From: JBBDIP01 sp050260675
Lineage (GTDB): Bacteria; Bacillota; Sulfobacillia; Fermentithermobacillales; Fermentithermobacillaceae
Length of the DNA: 64,000 nt
Direction of reading: 5' to 3'
Assembly: GCA_050260675.1 (NCBI GenBank)
Contig: JBLNCN010000005.1
Location: forward strand, 496,001-560,000
Shown: piece by piece, positions 59,501-64,000 of the stretch
Layout: every line of letters begins with the position of its first letter
Numbering within the stretch: the stretch's first letter is position 1
Notes under the pieces: model-generated
Databases searched by the model: none
The model's input: only the letters and a program-made list of their open reading frames with translations
Told to the model about the DNA's origin: nothing
Position numbers and translations under genes: made by a program

Positions 59501-60222
59501 TCTCCCAGACCGTCCCTGAAGACCTTTGTGGGCTCGACACCGGATGTCCGAACTGTGCCATGCAGATACCAGAGCACGGGGGATTCGATTGCCGGATTGT
59601 CACGGTGCAGGATGACCTTAAGCCTGATCTTGGAGGCCGTATCGCCGGCAGCGGGGTCTCCAACGACGTAGAATTCGTCCATGGCGATGTTGACGGGCTC
59701 GGACGAAGGATACTTGGCGTGGGAGGCGCGCTTCACAAACGGGCCCCATTGGCCCCAGGTCAGGTACTTGCTCCATTGCTGGTCAGCGTCCAACCACACG
59801 CTAGCCGTGACCTCAATCCAGGAGCCCTCCGGGCAATCAGCGTTCCATGACATGACCAGGTACTCAAACGTGCCCATGTCGATTTCGGCAGACGTGTAAG
59901 TGGCCTCCGTTTGGCCGGCGCTCAATCGGATGGCTCCGCCGCAGGTCAAGTCGTCGACGACGAGTTTGCCGCCATCGAGGTCGCCGGTCGCCCAGTCCTC
60001 GGGCGTTTTGATCTCAAACTCGTTCCCGTAGGCTTCGATGGTGTGCCCACCCACCTGGGCGAAGGCGGTGCTAGGAATAGCCGCCAATGTTAGGGCGACG
60101 ATTAGCAGAGAGCACACGAACAGGGAGAACATGCGCAGGGAGAGTGCACGCAGAGAGGGTCCGCACAAAGACGGTGCGCGCAAGATGCCTGCGCGCGGAA
60201 AGAACACGCCACGGTTTCGCAA
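56500..60222 (-). CDS. Secreted C39-like peptidase with Ig-like domain and SGN-repeat beta-solenoid tail
   Basis: About 1240 residues from TTG 60222, chosen because AAGGAGGAGAG lies 9 nt upstream. Signal segment MFSLFVCSLLIVALTLAAIP ending STAFAQ. Residues about 50-230 form a beta-rich N-terminal domain; about 230-420 a C39-like cysteine peptidase domain (VPQYSQMV, Cys in SGVMCSATTGAMM, FGNWSFTMAAAGSYGYQSYV, His in PGHLIVLRGF, SNDPYN); an Ig-like BIG2 domain near 690-750 (VMTWTSSNTAIARVDANG); and from about 915 to the end repeated SGN/GN motifs (QGNALVGG, RSGNAKVAG, LSGNAKLQG, VSGNAAIV, MSGNSVLRG, FSGNAKLYG) resembling bactofilin/DUF7305-type beta solenoids. No SLH anchor. Role unknown; bacteriocin-type or cell-surface processing is a guess. 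Confidence 0.82.
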   Translation of the reverse strand: MRNRGVFFPRAGILRAPSLCGPSLRALSLRMFSLFVCSLLIVALTLAAIPSTAFAQVGGHTIEAYGNEFEIKTPEDWATGDLDGGKLVVDDLTCGGAIRLSAGQTEATYTSAEIDMGTFEYLVMSWNADCPEGSWIEVTASVWLDADQQWSKYLTWGQWGPFVKRASHAKYPSSEPVNIAMDEFYVVGDPAAGDTASKIRLKVILHRDNPAIESPVLWYLHGTVRTSGVEPTKVFRDGLGEIDDYTCEVDVPQYSQMVRSPNISGVMCSATTGAMMINSVSQMEGAPLNVLPEEYAMGCLDFRALSFGNWSFTMAAAGSYGYQSYVDYSTIEGIKRHLKSGYAVGASVAYSTDPTAPNYLENAYGSTPGHLIVLRGFTVVGGVEYFISNDPYNPSNATVRKLYRVDQFQNVWSRNAIYVVKPGKVQGVGNHPVQRVQADLEEVEPGSYGLRLDAFGASTPIVTPKTSSTYSSRHGFIAYITEPEVFVGANPSTYKYVNVATNSSDLLTLADEILDDPDFRLYVSNTDAHTGKLFIVDRDSDIKPLVRATVSSTDYTVTGDEISPNEKDIVFGETPVQEFLSGLRPARLATMKLFASGTVVEDAADFDSADAKTTGTLAEGDFLAVLAWDGVTLNKYSIKAGGSLLPLNLSFAQDSVGLYHIDFPFTNVLNGYQGNGVMTWTSSNTAIARVDANGRVTPYNVGNDVVITVSVESDGVYQAATASYKVSVLRGTIESFHWGTIVPPKVGDVPHRVYIPSPDDQPDLFFFAANEPLFTWTGALENGKFKAGEAYSVSIRLQSNDYPGGNSAYFYANPFTADMIHGLPKVGDSTGCGAVVTGVTVTRNNNYRLTVEIDYSPLEPPVSVSRYAIVALDGDLSMAGNSSTASDPSAPAEGDVYAAGSIILQGNALVGGDATAVGSVTRSGNAKVAGALTESLSEPVWFAAPDLDAYLAESYADQPDVDALKAQAQADEEKKVAGDYAAPNGAVLGTNGSYSWIDGNLTIGGNNGVTLDGVLLVSGSVTLSGNAKLQGAGVIISESAGVIISENSGVIASGGAGAGPAVKIEGNARLTQSGGDIVVIATEGGVKVSGNAAIVAKVRAAGDIDVSGNGSVLTIGPMHSAGNLIVTGNTQVALGGTAWFEGSVEMSGNSVLRGAGTIVAEGNTALSGNASSKPSGEVPLVVSVAGNVDISGNGWLGARVYASNGGVRFSGNAKLYGSVAGKNVTLSGNNQVIYPVSLRD

Positions 60223-60296
60223 GTCGGGTCTCTCCTCCTTAGTTGAACGGATTTTGGGCCTGGGGAACCTCGTCACGTGGAGTCAGTCATCTGTAC

Positions 60297-60425
60297 CTCG
60301 TCGACCTACACCTACTCGCCTGCTCACCTGCTGCCAACCCGCCTGCTACCTACTCACCTACTACCAGTCCACTTGCTACCTACTGGCCTACTCACCACTG
60401 AAGTATCTGCTGCCGGCCTTTCGCT
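60297..60425. repeat. Degenerate CCTACTCACCTGCTACC tract upstream of the C39-like gene
   Basis: CCTACACCTACTCGCC, CTGCTCACCTGCTGCC, CCTGCTACCTACTCACCTAC and similar units of about 8-17 nt repeat with variation. It mirrors the low-complexity tract at the other end of the same gene but with a different motif. Confidence 0.65.
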
Positions 60426-60854
60426 ACCATTGTTCCCAAAAGTTAGCAGACAGGTGCCGACTGAGTTCTCCATCGCGGCAGGCTAGTCCTGCTGAGCATC
60501 GTTCCGCGAAAGTCATCCTTCTCCTTGGGGACGGCTGTGGGGAGTTCAGTAACATACACGGGCTCGGTCTGTTACGCTTTAGCAGGGGGAAAATCGTAGC
60601 TACTCGTCGTGTGCTGGGGCGTGAGGGTCTCTTATAAGCCGGAAATTGCTAACCAGCCATGCCGCATTGAAAAACAAAGGTCAGCCCGCGCTTCGCATGC
60701 GGTATTCGGAACAGCAAGTGCCCGTAGGGATCCCGTGGCTTGGATTCATCCCGGTCAGTGGGTGTTCTGATATTGATTGCCAAAGGAAGAATGAGCACGC
60801 TCGGCTGCTGCTCTTGGGCACGAGCGGCCTGGTTAGCTAGCTATCAGAAACAGC
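60426..60854. other. Gap with no supported gene
   Basis: Neither strand gives a reading frame with recognisable domains, good ribosome binding site or family resemblance. No clear repeat was seen. Confidence 0.5.
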
Positions 60855-60974
60855 TCAGTTTGGTGTCGAGCGCCTGTGCCCTGGCACTTTTGTACCGTCC
60901 TTCTTCGTATACGGCTTCACCGGCACAATCTTCTTGTCAGGCTTTCCACGAACGCTCGATTTTGTCTTTGCCAT
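60855..60974 (-). CDS. 39-residue basic small protein (KPYTKKDGTKVPGHRRS type)
   Basis: The product is MAKTKSSVRGKPDKKIVPVK, then PYTKKDGTKVPGHRRSTPN, ending in TGA. AGGGGGG lies 8 nt before the ATG. The motif V-x-P-Y-T-x-K-D-G-T-x-V-x-G-H-x-R-S is a recurrent short motif in small bacterial proteins of unknown function and at the C-termini of larger ones. Strongly basic, no membrane segment. Stands alone in an otherwise empty 1.5-kb stretch. The coding call rests on the motif and the ribosome binding site. Confidence 0.75.
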   Translation of the reverse strand: MAKTKSSVRGKPDKKIVPVKPYTKKDGTKVPGHRRSTPN

Positions 60975-61240
60975 CAAACTCGCCCCCCTTCTGGCTAGCC
61001 CTATGACCTACCACGATCTGCCTTTAGTCTACCAAACATAGGTTCGTAGTCAAGCTCGTGCGTCGGAATTATCTCGCGATACTAGCCCGGCCGGCCTTCT
61101 CAGCGACAGGGAAGTCTCCCCCTTCTCTTGAAGGCGAATGTGCCAGTAGAACGTTGACGGACTATGCGGAAGTGAGCGACCTGCCTATCACGCGTGAGTC
61201 ACTCCGCAGGGGAACCCGCACTGAAAACGAACGTCCCCTG

Positions 61241-61580
61241 CCTGATGAGGTGCAGAGGTGAGCGGCCTTTCGACGAGGATGCTTCAGAATGAAGCGTGAT
61301 CGCGGATCTGAAGGCAGTCCGCGGAGGCATCAAGGGCGCGCCGCTCCGATTTGAAGCACGGCCAGCGTGATGAGGTGCGCCAGAGAGCGAGCCTTGGCTG
61401 ATGAGGTGCACGGGCGTGCGTGATTTCCCTGATGAGGTGCACCAGTGAGTGGGCGGAGGCTACCGGGAGTTAGCGGAGGTCCACCAAGTCAAACCTTGCT
61501 TCATCTTGTTGCGCGGTCCCGGATGGGGCGCTCCGTTTTGTTGCGTGGTCCCGGATGGGACGCTTCATCTTGACGCGGCG
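61241..61580. repeat. Dispersed intergenic element, copy 3
   Basis: Landmarks: CCTGATGAGGTGCAGAGGTG, GAGGATGCTTCAGAATGAAGC, GCTCCGATTTGAAGCACGGC, then three units GATGAGGTGCGCCAG, GATGAGGTGCACGGG, GATGAGGTGCACCAG at 31-nt spacing, GGCGGAGG...AGCGGAGGTCCACC, and two tail units of TTGCGYGGTCCCGGATGG. Homologous to copies at 49180 and 52653. Beyond it, 61610-61646 has three CCCCCTCAAC repeats and 61692-61722 two GAGTAGG repeats; no other gene is seen up to 61785. Confidence 0.75.
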
Positions 61581-61785
61581 CCTAGCGCCAGGCCCCCAAC
61601 CGTACCCCAACCTCCCCCCTCAACTTGGCCCCCTCAACCCCCTCAACTTTGCGTTAACAGGAATACCTGCTCAACTTCGTTATTACTCATAGAGTAGGCC
61701 GTTGTTATTCGAGTAGGTCGGAGTACTTTGAGCAGCCCATCGTTCCTTGATTCGGCCCTACTTGTTCACGGAGGGAGTGACCCAA

Positions 61786-62235
61786 GTGGTTCGAGCCAAA
61801 GACATCGCGGCGATCTTGGCAATTGTGTGCGGCATAAGCCTGATAGGCAACTGGATAGCGGTGAAAATTGATCCCATCAAAGCGTTGCCGGGCATGTTCA
61901 TCCTTGGTTTTATCTCGCTTCTCGGGTGGTGGCTGTCGACAGTATTGCCGTGGAAACTCCCCAGCATAGTGTACATCTCGCTCATCGGCATCCTACTTAC
62001 GACTCCGTGGACTCCCGGCTCCGCATGGATACTATCACATACCAACAACACAAACTTCCTGGCGCTGTGCACGCCCATCCTAGCCTACGCAGGCATTTCC
62101 ATTGCCAAGGATCTCGATCAGTTCGCCAAGATGAGCTGGAAGATCGCCATAGTGGCCATGTTCGTGCTGTCAGGCACCTTCATCGGCTCGTGCATAATCG
62201 CCCAGATCATGCTCAAAGTCACCGGGAAGATATAG
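61786..62235 (+). CDS. Small polytopic membrane protein, partner of DUF3100 protein
   Basis: 149 residues from GTG 61786, 8 nt after GGAGGGAG; an in-frame TTG at 61747 has no ribosome binding site. Four membrane segments (IAAILAIVCGISLIGNWIAV, LPGMFILGFISLLGWWLSTV, SIVYISLIGILLTTPW, IAIVAMFVLSGTFIGSCIIAQIM landmarks IAIVAMFVLSGTFIG) with the loop SHTNNTNFLALCTPILAYAG. Family known to me only as a neighbour of DUF3100 genes. Separated by 12 nt from that gene, so the two probably make a two-component transporter. Confidence 0.8.
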   Translation: MVRAKDIAAILAIVCGISLIGNWIAVKIDPIKALPGMFILGFISLLGWWLSTVLPWKLPSIVYISLIGILLTTPWTPGSAWILSHTNNTNFLALCTPILAYAGISIAKDLDQFAKMSWKIAIVAMFVLSGTFIGSCIIAQIMLKVTGKI

Positions 62236-62247
62236 GAGGTGTGAACA

Positions 62248-63150
62248 GTGGCGCGCAACACTGAGACGACCGGGAAGACCGACAACACAGCCGGAAAGAC
62301 CAACAACACAACCGGGAATTCCAACAACACAAACACGAACGAGAAACCAAGATTCCTCGACCCCAAGCTGCACTTGGTCGTTCTCGGGATCGTCATCATC
62401 TCGGAGTTCATCAGGCAGAGGAAATTCACGATAGGTCCGGGCGTGGTGCTCCTCCTCCCCATGCTGTACGCCCTTGTCCTGGGAGTCCTGACGACACCCC
62501 GCTTCCTGAAGATAACGGATGAGAAGCAGGTAAAGACCTCGTCTCCTCTCATAACAATCTCCGTCATGCTCTTGGTGGCGAAACTTGGAACTGTGGTCGG
62601 CCCGTCGTTGAAGCAGATAGCGTCGGCCGGGCTGCCTCTGGTCTTGCAGGAGTTCGGCATGCTCTTCTGTCCCCTCTTGGCCCTGCCGGTAGCGGTGGCT
62701 CTGGGAATGGGCAGAGAGGCGGTCGGCGCGACGTACTCGATCTGCCGGGAGGGCGCCATCGCCATCACCGGGCAGGTCTACGGCCTCGACTCGCCTGAAG
62801 GACGCGGCACGCTCGGCACCTACATCTTTGGCACGCTATTCGGCGCCGTGTACATGGGTCTGTTTGCAGGCCTCATCGCGTCGCTCAGGTGGTTCCATCC
62901 GTGGGCCATCGGGATGGCGTGCGGCGTTGGGTCCGCCAGCATGATGTCGGCGTCGGCAGGAGCCGTCGCTGCCGCTCTGCCTGAAGCAAGTGCCGATGTG
63001 CTCGCTTTCGCGGCAGCGTCCAACCTCCTGACTAACGTTGACGGCGTGTGGTCGGACCTGTTCCTGTCCCTCCCGCTTGCCAACCTCCTTTTCAGGTTCT
63101 GGACCAAGGTCTTCGGGCGGAAGACCGAGGTGCCGGCCGCAGCGAAATAG
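62248..63150 (+). CDS. DUF3100 family membrane protein (putative transporter)
   Basis: 300 residues. The first 32 residues are a low-complexity Thr/Asn/Gly/Lys segment, then about eight membrane helices (LHLVVLGIVIISEFI, GPGVVLLLPMLYALVLGVL, LITISVMLLVAKLGTVVG, MLFCPLLALPVAVALGMG, TYIFGTLFGAVYMGLFAGLI, AIGMACGVGSASMMSASAG). The MGREAVGATYSICREGAIAI loop is typical of DUF3100. AGGAGGTG precedes the GTG start. Together with the upstream small protein and the M20 hydrolase downstream it fits an uptake-and-hydrolyse module for N-acyl or peptide-like substrates (inference). Confidence 0.85.
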   Translation: MARNTETTGKTDNTAGKTNNTTGNSNNTNTNEKPRFLDPKLHLVVLGIVIISEFIRQRKFTIGPGVVLLLPMLYALVLGVLTTPRFLKITDEKQVKTSSPLITISVMLLVAKLGTVVGPSLKQIASAGLPLVLQEFGMLFCPLLALPVAVALGMGREAVGATYSICREGAIAITGQVYGLDSPEGRGTLGTYIFGTLFGAVYMGLFAGLIASLRWFHPWAIGMACGVGSASMMSASAGAVAAALPEASADVLAFAAASNLLTNVDGVWSDLFLSLPLANLLFRFWTKVFGRKTEVPAAAK

Positions 63151-63180
63151 CGCAGCCGTGGAGTGCGGGAGGTGAATGCC

Positions 63181-64000
63181 ATGGATAAACGCCAGTTAAA
63201 GGATGCGGTCTGCGAAGCCATCGACAGCCGCGCCACTCTGATAAGAGACATCAAGACCGACATATGGTCCCATCCCGAACTGGGCTACAAGGAAAGCCGG
63301 ACCGCCGGCAAGGTCGCCGAGGTCTTCGACGCTCTTGGACTTCCATATGAGACCGGCCTTGCCCTGACCGGCGTGAGAGCGGACCTGAAAGGCGCCGCGG
63401 ACGGACCGACAGTTGCCGTCCTTGGAGAGCTAGATGCGGTCGTATGCTGGGACCACGAAAATGCCGACAAGAAAACCGGCGCGGTGCACGCATGCGGCCA
63501 CGACGCTCAGGTCGCGGCCATGTTGGGCTGTGCCATCGGTTTGGTCGACGCCGGGGTCAGGGACTATCTGTCAGGCAATGTGGCTTTCTTCGGCGTTCCG
63601 GCCGAGGAGTTCGTGGAGCTGGAGTACCGCCAGCGGATCATGGACGAGGGCAAGATCGAGTTCTTCGGAGGCAAACAGGAGCTTTTGCGCCTGGGACATC
63701 TGGACGACGTGGATATGGCAGCCATGGTCCACGTGGACGCCGACACGCCAGGTCGGGTGGTGAATCTCAGCGCCGGCAGCAACGGCTTCGTGGGCAAGAC
63801 GGTGCGCTATGTCGGGCAGGAGGCCCACGCGGGGGCTGCCCCGCACCTCGGAGTGAACGCTCTCAACGCTGCGATGCTGGGCATTTTCGGCATCCACGCT
63901 CAGAGAGAGACCTTCAAGGATGAGGACCATATCCGCGTCCACCCCATCATCACGAAAGGTGGGGACCTGGTTAACATCGTCCCGGCCGACGTCCGGCTCG
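63181..64000 (+). CDS. M20 family metallopeptidase/amidohydrolase (partial, runs off right edge)
   Basis: 273 residues are visible from ATG 63181, 6 nt after GGGAGGTG. Metal-site landmarks of the M20D/AbgB-like group: HPELGYKES, GELDAV, HACGHDAQVAAMLG and the catalytic Glu pair in VPAEEFVE; SNGFVGKTVRYVGQEAHAGAAP is the start of the dimerisation domain. Such enzymes cleave N-acyl or p-aminobenzoyl-amino acids. Starts 30 nt after the DUF3100 gene, in the same operon. Confidence 0.92.
   Translation, partial: MDKRQLKDAVCEAIDSRATLIRDIKTDIWSHPELGYKESRTAGKVAEVFDALGLPYETGLALTGVRADLKGAADGPTVAVLGELDAVVCWDHENADKKTGAVHACGHDAQVAAMLGCAIGLVDAGVRDYLSGNVAFFGVPAEEFVELEYRQRIMDEGKIEFFGGKQELLRLGHLDDVDMAAMVHVDADTPGRVVNLSAGSNGFVGKTVRYVGQEAHAGAAPHLGVNALNAAMLGIFGIHAQRETFKDEDHIRVHPIITKGGDLVNIVPADVRL

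Noticed and set aside
61241..61470. CTGATGAG boxes in the dispersed element resemble the hammerhead ribozyme core.
   Set aside because: The required GAAA box and closing stems at the right spacing are not present; the boxes are simply part of a 31-nt repeat.
49180..61580. 31-nt spaced GATGAGGTGCAC units considered as CRISPR arrays.
   Set aside because: Only three or four imperfect units per site, the whole unit is similar including the would-be spacer, and no cas gene is present.
1..64000. rRNA, tRNA, prophage and insertion-sequence transposase genes.
   Set aside because: None found by eye; no transposase, integrase or phage structural motifs in any plausible reading frame.

Overview
The window reads like the chromosome of a GC-rich Gram-positive bacterium of the Bacillota (Clostridia/Limnochordia-like), probably an anaerobic or facultative peptide and amino-acid degrader. 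This rests on strong GGAGG-type ribosome binding sites at nearly every gene, many GTG/TTG starts, S-layer-homology (SLH) anchored surface proteins, lipoproteins instead of periplasmic proteins, a molybdenum hydroxylase operon and many amidohydrolases and peptidases. This is inference from gene content; no rRNA or tRNA gene is visible and taxonomy was not computed.

Region 1 (1-14,500), mostly minus strand. A tightly overlapping operon encodes a multi-subunit flavin/iron-sulfur amino-acid dehydrogenase (DAO-type FAD subunit cut by the left edge, BFD-like [2Fe-2S] protein, ferredoxin, FAD/NAD subunit, [2Fe-2S] subunit) together with a two-cysteine proline racemase/4-hydroxyproline epimerase and a prolidase-like amidohydrolase. 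Upstream on the same strand lies a four-gene cassette of uncharacterised membrane proteins (5543-8423), the best candidate here for an undescribed system. Two divergent DUF885 metallopeptidase-like paralogues, a FadR-type GntR regulator, a nitroreductase and a creatininase-family amidohydrolase follow. A TGTCTGA-type motif recurs upstream of the cassette, between the DUF885 genes and, as a perfect palindrome, upstream of the regulator gene, suggesting one regulon for uptake and breakdown of proline-containing peptides or imino acids.

Region 2 (14,500-26,500). A complete branched-chain amino-acid-type ABC importer (livK-H-M-G-F order) on the minus strand, then a plus-strand molybdenum hydroxylase operon: MobA/MocA-like nucleotidyltransferase, a DUF1540 mini-protein, XdhC-like chaperone, large molybdopterin subunit with an N-terminal DUF1540-like domain fused to it, FAD subunit and [2Fe-2S] subunit. 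Two related palindromic intergenic elements (14541-14706, 26241-26479) flank this region.

Region 3 (26,600-49,000). A Nudix hydrolase, a lipid-anchored trigger-factor/FKBP-like foldase, a HEAT-like protein and a zinc-ribbon/YbjQ-like protein, then two giant secreted proteins (2566 and 2266 residues; the second SLH-anchored) in one operon, a DUF2442 protein, a MalT/LAL-type LuxR regulator and an SLH-anchored subtilisin. This is a cell-surface block.

Region 4 (49,000-61,700) is an eroded accessory zone: an M24 peptidase, a broken MNT-HEPN toxin-antitoxin pair facing another truncated gene, flavin/PPOX split-barrel proteins, an orphan AbiEi-type antitoxin, fragments of a TolB-like propeller and of a methyltransferase, a secreted C39-like protein with a long SGN-repeat beta-solenoid-like tail, a 39-residue small protein, and three copies of a roughly 300-340-bp dispersed element built from 31-nt units beginning GATGAGGTGCAC.

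Region 5 (61,786-64,000) starts another operon: a small membrane protein, a DUF3100 membrane protein and an M20 amidohydrolase cut by the right edge.
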